Below are positions 10,761-21,600 of a DNA stretch of 64,000 bases, piece after piece. The notes beneath the pieces were generated by a model that was not told the DNA's origin, did no database searches, and saw only the letters and a list, made by a program, of their open reading frames with translations. Positions within the stretch are counted from its first letter, which is position 1; each line of letters opens with the position of its first letter. Where the stretch lies: positions 5,858,963 to 5,922,962 of the forward strand of contig OU452231.1 of NCBI GenBank assembly GCA_911728455.2. The letters are read 5' to 3'. Made by a program: the position numbers and the translations under genes. The DNA is from Marthasterias glacialis. Taxonomy: Eukaryota > Echinodermata > Asteroidea > Forcipulatida > Asteriidae.

Positions 10761-12153
10761 TGACTTGAAGAATTTGTCTCAGTCTTAAAAAAAAAGTGGT
10801 GCTTTTAATGTTCTGTTTATTTGTAATGACTGCAGTGTTTTCAAGTTGTTTTATGTTTGATGATTGTTAAGAGATTTTGTTTTATTTGTCAACCTACATT
10901 TATTTACCACTCATTAGATTTTAACTACGGTGTTTTAAGTCCCCTATCATCACTTTTATCCACCAATTCATCTATCATTTTAAACATCCACTCACAAATC
11001 ATACTTTAAAAACTACTTACATTGATGTTTGCTCCATTTCTGAAAGTGATTTTTTACGTTTTACTTAGGCCTAGGCCTACGTGTTAAAGGGACGGCACAA
11101 CAAGGGATGGTATAAAAAGTGGCCTTACCTTTTGAGGAAATAAGAACTTTAGGATATTGGCTAAACAGAGAACTAAGATTTCCACAAAATAAGCCCCCCA
11201 AAAGGAAGAGCTGGGATGACAAATATTATAAAGTTACTGTTCTAGTCACAAAACTATTACCATGGTTACTAGTTACACCGAGAACTATGAATTAAACAAA
11301 AAGGGTAATTAGAGTTTGATGCAAAGAAAGGCATTAAACAACAGTTTACGTAGCTGTTGAGAAGGGAACTGGGGTTTCGGCCAAGTGAGATTTTAAGAAG
11401 TTCGAAGTACATTATAATGTCTTGTTAATCAAAGCTGCTCGTGGATGGTTCTCTGCAAATTTATACTTAGCAAATAATTTTTTTGGTTAGCAATGTTTTC
11501 TTAACAGACGTCTTTAAAATTGGGCAATGAGCATTTCTAAGCACAGTGACAGGCAGCAAGATCCCCAATCTCATAATTCGGTTATAAAAAAAATGGACAC
11601 AGGCAAACAAGCGTTCACTAACGAGGCGCAGCAGGCTAGGCGCGGTGCAGGCGAGGCGCAGGCGCGGAATATCATCGGTTATGCTGCCCTCTTGCGAATA
11701 ATTTGGGCTTATTTGAAGTTGAAAACCACACCAATAAATGGGGTTTTCCAATAAATATTTAAAAATAATTTGCAGCACTGGCACTTTAGCGCTAGCATTA
11801 GCAGTAGTTAGACATTGATTTCAATCAATTTATTCAGGTATATTTTCCTTGTATTACTGAGCTCAGCTTTCACACTTTCTTCCAGCTTCAAAAGACTGTT
11901 CGTTGAAGGCAAAAGGCCTAGCTAGGTAAGATTGTTATTCCAGCTTAATCCAGCTTAACATTAACTCCGTATTTCATCTGGCCGCAGAAACATTTGCATG
12001 ATTTGGGTCTGCCCACACGGATGGACTCATAAATCATAAATGAACCTTCAAGTTCAAGTTCAAGACAACTTTTAGACTGTGACTGGGACTGGGAGGGTGC
12101 AAAAAGGCAATACTTCGCCCTTTATTTTGTTTTTGTACATTCCTTAGCTTAAA

Positions 12154-12239
12154 TAGCCCCACTAGTGTGGCAAGGATTTTTGACATCGGTTGATGAATCC
12201 TTACCGATGTCAAAAATCCTTGCCACACTAGTGGGGCTA
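12154..12239. mobile_element. 86-bp perfect-hairpin element with 9-bp target-site duplication
   Basis: Two 37-bp arms (12154-12190 and 12203-12239) are perfect inverse complements around a 12-base loop. The arms begin TAGCCCCACTAGTGTGG. The 9-bp direct repeat TAGCTTAAA abuts both sides (12145-12153 and 12240-12248). That flanking duplication marks a transposition event rather than a chance palindrome. Confidence 0.88.
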
Positions 12240-13050
12240 TAGCTTAAACTGATTGTGCTTACCACACAGTCACAGTGAAAAAACATGTTTGTTTTTCACT
12301 ATTTGAGAAATTACAGCTACAGTACAGGGTCGTCTTAAGTTCAAATCAAGAAATCATGCTTGAAATGTATTAATGAGGACAGACATTTTGTATTGGGATT
12401 GACTAGAAAGTGGGAAGAAAATATATTAATTGATTTTGTCAAAAGTTTCTTCACTGACACCCATAGGCATAGCCCCTTGTTAATGGCTAGTTTAGTAGTA
12501 CTACTACTAGTAGTAGTACTAGTAGTAGTGTCAGTCAAACCAAACTAAAAAAGGGATTATCACGGCTTTATGAATGTTAGTTTGTAACCTGGACAGACGT
12601 TTTTTTAAACAAAATTCTGTCCATGTTAGTTGTTGCAAACATCTTCAAGATAATCCTCTTTACTTTCTTGAATACTCAAGACAGTTTTGACATTTGCATG
12701 TAAGACTTTACGGTTCAGCCACTTTCTGTCCTTTTATGCATGAAATGTCTGTCAGATATTATTCATGTTACAAACACAATCATCTTGAAGATGATCCTCA
12801 GTTATTACTAAAATGCATGGAAATTTGTCTTGCTCTTTGGTAACTACAATACTGAAGTGATTTGGAATGTTCATGGAAAAACAAGAGAAAAATCTTTTTT
12901 GAAATTTGTATTTTGTACTCCCATTTTAGAAAAATGTCGCACCAAATGGGCCCATACTAGTGTGGACAGACCAATTTCCACTTTTGTGTCTTCTACCCAA
13001 TTTATCTTTACAGTTTACTGGTTACTGAAAACGGAAATTTTGAAATCGAC

Positions 13051-13947
13051 ATGGGCAAGAACAAAAAGGCATTTGTTCCTCCTCTGAAAGTAAAACACCG
13101 AAACAAATTATTCACAAATGCATCGCTGATGGACAACATGGACAAGCAGGGTTCAGAGGACTGCTTATTGGTGGGGAATTATCCAAACCTTGCGAAAGCA
13201 ACAGCACCCGTTTCCTCATCTTTGATTAGAAATGTTGTTTCCAACTCCGACGACGCTGGACCTACAACAGGTCATGCGGAGATAGTAGAGCCTGCACTCG
13301 GGGAACATGATGGGTTCTTTTTGCGGGATGAAAGTGAAAAAGCACCCGACGTTTATGAGTTTCACAGCTCCCCCCAGACAACCAAGCATGGAAGAAATAA
13401 ACGATCATTACAACACTGCTTCAAACAAGAAGAAAAACAAAGTGGCAAAAGAAGCGTGAAGAAGAAAAAGGTAATGTGAATCTAAAACAATGATGCATAA
13501 ATTTGCATATTTTATTTTTTTCCAAGTGTATTGTACAGTGCCATCTTGAGTGCATCTGTTGCACAGTCTGGTACCTGCTCTCTGTTTTGACCACATATTT
13601 CCAACTATTCAAATTGAGTTCCGATTTCTTTTGCAGCGATTTCTTTAAAAAAAGAAGTCTTTTTTGACAATTCCGCCCGCATTCCGGTAGATCAGGCAAT
13701 TCCAGCTTTTACCAATTGCCTCTTGTACATGAACGTTTTTAAGTACACAGATCATCTTTGTTTTTAATATTGTAAAGAAGGCTATGCAGACGTTTTGGGC
13801 GATTCAGATCTGAAACGCCCTTTTCTTTCCTTCACACAGGATTCATCAGTCCGGCAAAGTGTTCTGAAAGACATAGAGAGGATGCAGAAGGCTATGGTGT
13901 TACTCAGGGAGAGAGAGCAAGCTCTCATGACAACCAGTGAGCAATAA
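13051..13947 (+). CDS. Unrecognised small lysine-rich protein, two exons
   Basis: I do not recognise this gene. Exon 1 (13051-13470) starts at ATG in good context (GACATGG) and encodes 140 residues, from MGKNKKAF to a basic end GKRSVKKKK, which could be a nuclear signal. It splices in phase 0 (AAG|GTAATG) to 13840, preceded by a strong pyrimidine tract and CACACAG. Exon 2 reads DSSVRQSVLKDIERMQK, then a charged helix (LREREQA), and stops at 13945-13947, giving about 175 residues. A GTGAGC donor at 13937 could instead splice onward, and a TTTCAG acceptor near 14781 then meets a stop after four codons. PDVYEFHSSP is a conspicuous acidic-aromatic patch. Composition resembles small nuclear or kinetochore proteins, but no family is asserted. 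Confidence 0.62.
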
Positions 13948-14156
13948 TAACTCAGGCCTCCATAACCTGGCCCTAGTCATTGCTTGGTGCCCTTTAATGT
14001 TCCAATACAACTTGTTGTTTTCCTCATGGAGGTTCCCTTTAATTTATCAGTATCGGGCCTTAATGCACTCTTACTTCAGTTTTGAGAAAGTGAGTTTAGA
14101 ACATGTTTCATATAGAATACATGAAACAGTTCAAATCTACCTTTATTCAACTTAAC

Positions 14157-14503
14157 TTAAAGGGGCTGTGTCATCATGATTACAGCAGTAAATGGAATAA
14201 CCCAGTTAACTACACGTGTGTGCGCGTCAGCGGTCACATTACAGTTTGACACAGACGGCACCCTTTGTGACTTTGGACGAAATAATTTCTAGGCTTTCGG
14301 ATAAAAATTGCATCGTTTCTTTTTGGGGTCATTACAAAGTATGATCCTACCTTCAGTATTAGTATTAATTGATAAATATTTAAAGTGATTAATATTAATT
14401 AGATTAAACGGTGTGCCGCGCTACCTTGTCCATTATGCCAGACAAGTTTGTAATAAGTAAATAATGAATCAGTTGAAACTATACTTGTGACTTTCCCCTT
14501 TAA
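14157..14503. mobile_element. MITE with TTAAAGGGG ends, longer copy
   Basis: The left end is TTAAAGGGGCTGTGTCATCATG followed by TTACAGCAGTAAATGGAATAA. The right end is TTTCCCCTTTAA. The left arm is shared with the 105-bp palindrome at 16863-16967. Confidence 0.65.
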
Positions 14504-14519
14504 ATATTGCTTTCAAGTG

Positions 14520-14645
14520 GGTGTGTGAGGGGGGGGGGCAGGGGCCTTTTTTGAAAATGAATTACATGTATCCACATTTTTTTATTGGGGGGGGGTACTG
14601 GAAATCTGTGGGGGGGGGGCATGTGCCCCAGGCCCCCCTTGGCTA
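14520..14645 (+). repeat. Poly-G-rich repeat fragment
   Basis: Four runs of eight or more G fall within about 110 bp (near 14530, 14586, 14610 and the complementary C runs at 14626-14640). The end GGCCCCCCTTGGCTACGCTG looks like a dispersed-repeat terminus. Such G runs could form quadruplex structure. Confidence 0.45.
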
Positions 14646-15179
14646 CGCTGCTGAGCTTATTGAAGTATATCTAATGTTTCAGTCTTTAAATTATGATAAT
14701 ATTATTGTCCTTTTTTATTAATACAAATCATCTACCAATTGCACTAACAAGCTCTTTGTCTATCATTGTCTGCACTTTCAGTTGCTGTCAAATAATATCT
14801 TAACAGTGCTAACTGTTCGATGAAAGAAGATTTGCTAATCCTCAAAACCCCAGCTTTGAAAGAGTTGTTCAAGGCTAAAGATACGATAACAAAGAGTTTG
14901 TCTTGGGTCAGTCAAACTTCAGGACCACAGGGTTTAAAACTAAAGGAAAAATGTTACAAAGATTTATCTCGATTCCGAACAAACATTGAAACGCAAAAAA
15001 ATACACTATTAATACATTTGTCTTGAGACCTTTAATAGTATAGGTGCAATTGTTCCGTTTTAAACGTAATTTATATCATTTGATTTCTGTTATAATCTAC
15101 TATAAGCTAAGGCCGTTTTCGAAACCAGGGCTTCGGCTTAGGCACCGTCAGTAATTTTGAAAACTTTCACTTTCCCTAT

Positions 15180-15510
15180 GGAGTGTCGTGGCCGAGCGGT
15201 CTAGTCCGCCGAACTTAACTTCTGTAGTTTACAGAATGTGGGTTCGAATCCCGGCCTGGCCAGTTGCGACACTTTGTCCTTGAGCAAGACACTTTACCAT
15301 AATTGCTTTGTCCTTCGGATGGGACGTTAAGCCGGAGGTCCCGTGTACTAGGATGGGTAGTGCACGTAAAAGAACCCAGGACACTTATCCTGAAAGAGTT
15401 GGGGTTTACCCAGATAGCAAGCACCCTTATCTACAGGTTTCCTCAGGCTTTAGAGCTATAGTGATTAAGTTCGCTTTTGAGGCATTCTTGGTTTCATTAC
15501 CAGAAATTAA
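15180..15510 (+). mobile_element. SINE-C copy, near full length
   Basis: The head GTCGTGGCCGAGCGGTCTA is tRNA Ser/Leu-like, with B-box GGTTCGAATCCCGG. The body follows: CCTTGAGCAAGACACTTTACC, CCTTCGGATGGGACGTTAA and GTAAAAGAACCCAGGACAC. Copies with the same body lie near 23405, 32280 and 39440. Confidence 0.8.
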
Positions 15511-16019
15511 TTAATAATAATAATAAAAAAAAGACTTCAAACAGGTGGATGTACATGATCCAGAGCCAAAGCCGTCGTTTCGAAAAAAAAAGTACAACTT
15601 AAACATGTCTTTAAATACCTAAAAATTTAATGCAGTTACTTTTGATTAAAATAAGGCACAAAGTATCTATTAGTTGGCAGGTGACACAAAAATATAAGCT
15701 TTTTACTACAAAAAGAGTTAACTGTTAAACAGAAGAAAAGTTTTAATTTATTGCAAAAACTTGGTGTTTTAAGATGTTTCCTTTGTGCACGAAAAGTACC
15801 TTACATCTTCCAACTTAAAGTTGATTTCTAATTTTGTTTTTCCTCGAGAAAGAGCAGTAAAATTAAACAGTCTTACGGACTCTAAAACTAAAAGCCTCTA
15901 CCACGTGTAAACTTAAGTCAGCCCTTGTGCCCCATACAGTTGTCCTACGTATTTCCAAGTGGCAAATATCACACCTGATAAACTATGCCAGCCTGCAATA
16001 TGATATTATATAAATGATT

Positions 16020-16260
16020 TCAGATTTTATAAGCTCTTCTAATGCCTGACCATTCAATATCGTGGTTTTTGAATGATAGATAGACTGTTAACCTGCAATA
16101 TGATATCATGTGGTGAATGCATCTACACAGTACACAGTCAATCCTCCTACTGTCCGACCATTCAGTATCATCCACTGTGGTTTTGAATGATAGCTGCACT
16201 ATGCAGCCTGCGGTGTGATATCATGCCATGAATGCATACACAGTAAGTTATGTGCACAGC
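16020..16260 (-). repeat. Repeat A, two tandem units
   Basis: Units of about 118 bp contain GCATTCACCACATGATATCAT, the phrase for CTATCATTCAAAACCACAG, and GATATTGAATGGTCAG (inverse strand). The same units occur at 26478-26960 and 34080-35060 in the other orientation. Confidence 0.7.
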
Positions 16261-16862
16261 TGTGCTACCATGTGCCACCTAGACTTGATTTCAAGTCCGA
16301 GATCGCGGTTATTTGTCCGTATACTCCACGCAACATCATCTAATTCCGTATACTCCACGCAACATCATCTGATTTGCCCGTAGACACACATGGAAGAGGG
16401 CGCCGTTTCGGGCAATAATGATTCTGTGTCAGACATAATAGAGAACCACGATCACAGACATGGAACCAAGTCCATGTGCCATGTTCCTCAACTCACTATA
16501 AAATTGCTACCAAGAATACGAGGGTTTTAATTAAAATGAAAACAAAAAAACCCAATTAAATGATATTTTAAAATGTGTATAACATCTTGAGGATAAATTC
16601 ATCTTCAATATAAATGTTACAAATATTGGAAAGTTATTTCTAATTCTTTGTACTTTGTCAACTATCACTGATGGTTGTCATGTATTGCACGTGCATTTTG
16701 TGAAAATATAAAAACCAACATTTTAAAATTCTTGGAAAATGCGCAAATGTCAACAACAAAACCAAAAACCCACAATTTTTTTCTAAAAAAAGTTAAGTAC
16801 TTGTATACTGTCATATTCTGTGAAAATTAAAAATGTTTATTTTTTCTTCCTAAAAGGCAGCA

Positions 16863-16967
16863 TTAAAGGGGCCGTGTCAAGATTATAGCATGCCTATGGC
16901 TGACGCACACATAGTAACTGGGTTATTCCATTTACTGCTATAATCATGACAACACAGGCCCCTTTAT
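16863..16967. mobile_element. 105-bp palindromic MITE
   Basis: Arms TTAAAGGGGCCGTGTCAAG and the inverse of CATGACAACACAGGCCCC enclose complementary TTATAGCA and TGCTATAA stretches. It belongs with the element at 14157-14503. Confidence 0.78.
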
Positions 16968-18175
16968 TAGGAAAATATTATTTGATCAATAAAACAAAAG
17001 ATCAAAACAATTAGTGCAGGGGGGGGGTCTATGTTAAGTTGCCACCATCTCTACAACAAGTACAAACTACACATTTTGGCAAGACAAAATTACCTTGTCG
17101 AAGCGAACTTAAGCATGCAGCCACAGGAAAAAAAAGGGAAAAACTTACACTCAGTTATAAATAAGGTTATAAACTAACGTGTTAATTACAATTCAGAATT
17201 CAGAGTTAACAGAAAATTACTTTATGTACAAAATAATAATTTGTCCTCTTTATACGAGGATAGTTTACATGCACCTGTGTTTAGTTCGGAAATGTGTCAG
17301 ACAAAACTACGACAATTTCCTCATTCAATATTTGTAAACTTTTTTAAGCCCGAAGTCCATTATTTACATATATTTCCTTCATAAGTCATTCAATAACAAA
17401 GTTTGGATATCAGTAAAATTATTCAACGATACTAATGCACAACTTTTTCCGATGTAATTTAAAAAAAAGACAAACTATGGTGGGGTATTTATTAATAACT
17501 TGGTATTATTTGCTGTCATAACAAAATTACTTGACATAAACTTTTAGGTGATTACAAATCCTGATAAATATTTCAAGTATAAATATCATTTTTTATTTGA
17601 TGACAAAGGCAAAGGTATGCAACCTTACATGTTTAGAAAAATAAAATTGCCTTTCTGGGTTCAAGGAATAAGGCTCTGCTTAGGTCAAAGGTCAGGAGAT
17701 TGTCATAAGAGTGGCTGGAGATTGTGGATGGGTCATCACTCTATGGGTAAAGCAAACACACCAATAACAAGTTGTAAATAGTGTATTACATTTGTACAAA
17801 TGTTTGCATGTCTTCAAAATGAGTTTTGGTCTGTTTTAAAGTGATCAGTTCATTGTCTGATTAAGTTTTGTTTAATAAATAAAAGTCTGTTGATCAACAA
17901 GATTCACTTCTTGGTGATGAAAACCCTAGTATGTAGTAACAGATTAAAGTGAAATCGGCTGCTGGTCATGGAGTATACTGTCTCAAACCATCCCTCTAAC
18001 TTCCTCAACTACCAAGGGAGCATACAGACTTAAATTTTGTGATGCCTTTGACCAAGCAACTTGGAGCTTATTTTTGTCAGACTTTAATTGCTGATATATA
18101 TATTGTTCTTTTTTAACTCACATACAAGTCATCTACCAATTGCGCTACCAAACTCTTTGTCCACAAAAGGTCCAA

Positions 18176-18350
18176 TAGACCTTTATCATGGTGCGGCCAT
18201 CTTGATTTTCTCCCATTCAAGCCAATGTAACCAAAACGAGGCTGGAAGGGCAAATAGTCTGGTTCCTTTTTGGACAATGAATATTAGTATATAATACTGT
18301 TATTGGATACAGGGAACATGACCAAGATGGTTGCAGCATGATAAAGGTCC
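18176..18350 (+). mobile_element. MITE-B copy 1
   Basis: The ends TAGACCTTTATCATGGTGCG and the inverse (GCATGATAAAGGTC) flank the internal words CCATCTTGATTTTCTCCC, CTGGTTCC and GGGAACATGACCAAGATGG. Two near-identical copies are at 26567-26736 and 40952-41128. Confidence 0.85.
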
Positions 18351-18586
18351 AATTGACCCAATTCACCTGACGCCATCACACGATCAATCTCGCTTGCGTC
18401 ATTTTGGGAGTTCCCAAAGATACAGTACAGGGTACATTTTAGGCAACATCGCGCTTGTTTACAAGCTCACCATATCTTTATATACATTTTTTTTTTTTTA
18501 TATTCGATCTATATTTGGTAATTTACTCGGCAAGATTCACTCCTTAGTAACGAACATGTGGTCCGATAGAATGGTGTCTTACTTAC

Positions 18587-18621
18587 CATATATCTTCATC
18601 GGAACTGTCTCAATGTCGTGA
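18587..18621 (-). CDS. PROM1: Prominin exon 23: cytoplasmic tail, gene incomplete beyond it
   Basis: This 35-bp exon reads [11 protein letters not shown], matching the DDVETIPMK tail of human prominin-1. It ends in phase 1 at GTAAGTAAG. At least three acceptors to the left give short terminal readings (near 18008, 17935 and 16850), so the final exon cannot be chosen from sequence alone. Confidence 0.9.
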
Positions 18622-21600
18622 CTGTAATAAAATAAAATTAATAAGGAACATGTTTACAGTTACACCATGGAAGTTCTCTCTTGAGTATGTGTTTCTAAGG
18701 AGACTAATACTCAACGTCGCAAACATATTCTGTGTTTGCTGTCAGGAGATGAAAAATTATCATAAAAGATAATATCTTAGAAGTTGAATGCAAAGTATAC
18801 TCTTATTTGGGAAACTAGCCGACCACACCCCTTTAAAATCCCCACTTTAGACCAAGAGTAAAATAAAAAAACAGTTTAAATGTAATAATGAAAGTTAACA
18901 GACCCACCCCTGAAGCCAACCCCCCCAACACAACTGAATGAGTCTACGAGCGCTGATTCTGTTAGATTTTGATAAATTCGGGGAATGAGACTTCGAGTGC
19001 TGATTCTGTTTGATTTGGATGGATTCAGGAATGAAACTACGAGCACTGTACTTACGCATTGTAGTAATCCTCATAGAATCGCATCCGTCTGTAAAACTTT
19101 GAAAGTTTGACAGCAAAAATGATACTTGGGATGAAGAAGAGAATGCACCATCCTAGCGATAACCAAAATCCATTCTGGTGGAGAAAAAACAAAATAAAAA
19201 GATGATTAAAGATCAGGGGTCAATATAATTTTTACAAATTGTTTTCCTTCTTTTTACCAACATCTTTTTTTCATATTGTAGACACAATATACATGTGGAA
19301 ACATTTACAATAGATGACCAATCCTTTTCAACTGAAAGGGTCACAGTTTATATGTTCAGAACAAAAAAAACCCCAAAAATTAAAAGTAATATTCTATCTT
19401 TCCGGTTATTTATGACGTACTGTTTTTTCCCCAAACAGGAAAGAAGAAGTTGCAAAATCATCCATTTTTACTGGGTGTTTGGTGATGGTTGATAGATAAA
19501 ACCATGGCCTCATAAAAACATATTTTTTGTAGGTGAAAAAAAGAAATTTTGACTAGATCGTGATTTGAACCTGCGACCACCGGTTTAACCTTCAGAGCAG
19601 CCGGGAGGTTATAAAAATAATCCAATGGTTACCAAATATGGTCATAATTTTTTTTTCAATGGGCCAATAAGGCCAAGATTCCATGTAGTCCTCACCCCTG
19701 GTATACCCCACAAGCCTGTAGACTCCCATTGGACAGACCCTAACCAGTGCGGAGTAAGGAGTGTTGAAAGACAGCAGCCACCTGTCTCAGTGTAGTAATT
19801 GATTGACCCTGTGTCAAGTATTCCCTTGGGACAGGGTGGTATGCACTTTGTGAAAACAACTTGCGCCGCATACTGGTCGTAAATAGCACAAGTCTAAGTC
19901 TTGACTTGCACTCCAATTCACCCCCCACAGTGGTTTATAATGGTTTTGGGCTTGCAGGGCGGGTTATTGACCTTAAAGCCAGGGTGGACGATTTTTTAAC
20001 CTCCTGGATCCAGGGAAGTTGTTGATTAATGTGGATGCTCTGAGGGTTCCAAACCGATGCTCTACCAACTGAGCTTTCCAGCCCTAATGTTGGTGGTATC
20101 CCTATTTTGTCAATATCCTTGTTCGGGAGGCACCAGTCGGACGTCATTCAACCGTATACTGCAATATAGCCTGGGATCTCGCCCAGTTTACAACAAAACC
20201 TGGGAAGTGGCACTGCAAGGGAAATCACCTTAAAGTGATGTGACTTACGGAGATGCAGCAATTTTTCTTGTCATTTTTAAGAAATACGGGTTAAACTAGG
20301 GAAGGTTGAAAATCTGGTAAAATGCTTTACTTTTAAGATATAGCCCACTTATGATCCTCTCCCTTCAAGAAAACAGAAACTTACAAATGAATCAATGACT
20401 TGGTTGCAAACTAGAATTGTCATGGAGTCGTACACATTGGCAAGGGGTTTACAATCTCCTACTTCATTGTTAATCTGTAAAAAAGTTAAGAGACATTTCA
20501 TTTAGTGTTTGCTCATTGACACTAACCTACAGAATTAAAGCTTACAGAATCGCTAACCTGAACATCTGGGCCCAATTTCATAGAGCTGCTTTAAGCATAA
20601 AAAGTAGCTTAGCACAAACAGAATGATGCTTACCAGAATAAGGTTACCAGCCAAAACAGCATCTCGCACGTACAATCTGCGACTGCTATCCTGCTCATTT
20701 TTCCTTAGCAGTGAATTTTTTAAGCACTTTGTTCTGCTTAATCAGCTCTATAAAATTGGGCCCTGACGTCAGACTTTGAGGCTCGTGAATAACGCCAGAT
20801 ACCGGCCTTCAGAACCTGGCAGTTTCCTGCCAGATGTGACTTTGACCTTGCATGCCATAATACTGTTTGCGTATCTCACACACACCCATGTGTGTGGTAT
20901 CAGTCTGGTATTCATTCATCATTGCATATATATCCGACGTAACCATTGGATTTGTAAGACTAGTCTTTATCCTTGCGGGTAAAAGACAGCGGACCATAGT
21001 GAAAAAGATGTAAATGTTAACTCTCTAAAATCAAAAATTGTAATGAACGAGGTATGCTACCCTATAGGTTTTAAACATTAATTTTGCCATTGCTTATCAT
21101 CAAAACTTAAACAGTCCACACACGATAGTTTTTTATAAAAACAAAAAAAAGAATTTCAAATAGAAATATCTGAACTTGTTTCGTTATTTTGTTATTTTGT
21201 TATTCATGTTCAAGATCAAGTAAACAACTTACCGCTTTCAGAACATACAACACATACTGATCGGCATAGTTCAGAATCCTGCTGCTGAATGCACCAAGTT
21301 CCTGAGTAATAAGACGGAAATGTTTATGGTAACTTATCTTATTGCAAAATTAAAACAAAATTCTTTTAAGTAATATGGCTGGTTTTTTTCCTTTCAAAAT
21401 TGAGATCCATTTTTGTACTTATATCTGAAAGTTTTGTAAAAAGTTTTTTACTGTAACAAACAAATCTTTATTCAAGAGTTACAGACAGTGTTTTACTTCA
21501 CTAGAGCAAGTTTTACTATGCATTTGTAAATTGTCAAATATGACACTCATGTTTCCTCTGGAAAAAAAAAGGGTCGACAAAGAATGGTTTCACAAAAAAG

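Noticed and set aside
14820-15026. Third exon of the small gene at 13051
   Set aside because: The 68-residue frame (LKTPALKELFKAKD) looks helical, but the only acceptor (TAACAG) needs phase 2 whereas the candidate donor at 13937 leaves phase 1.
15180-15262. tRNA-Ser or tRNA-Leu gene
   Set aside because: The head is tRNA-like but is followed by the same SINE body as other copies, and the acceptor stem does not close.
17548-17781. 77-residue plus-strand protein
   Set aside because: No recognisable motif, no splice support, and AT-rich composition.
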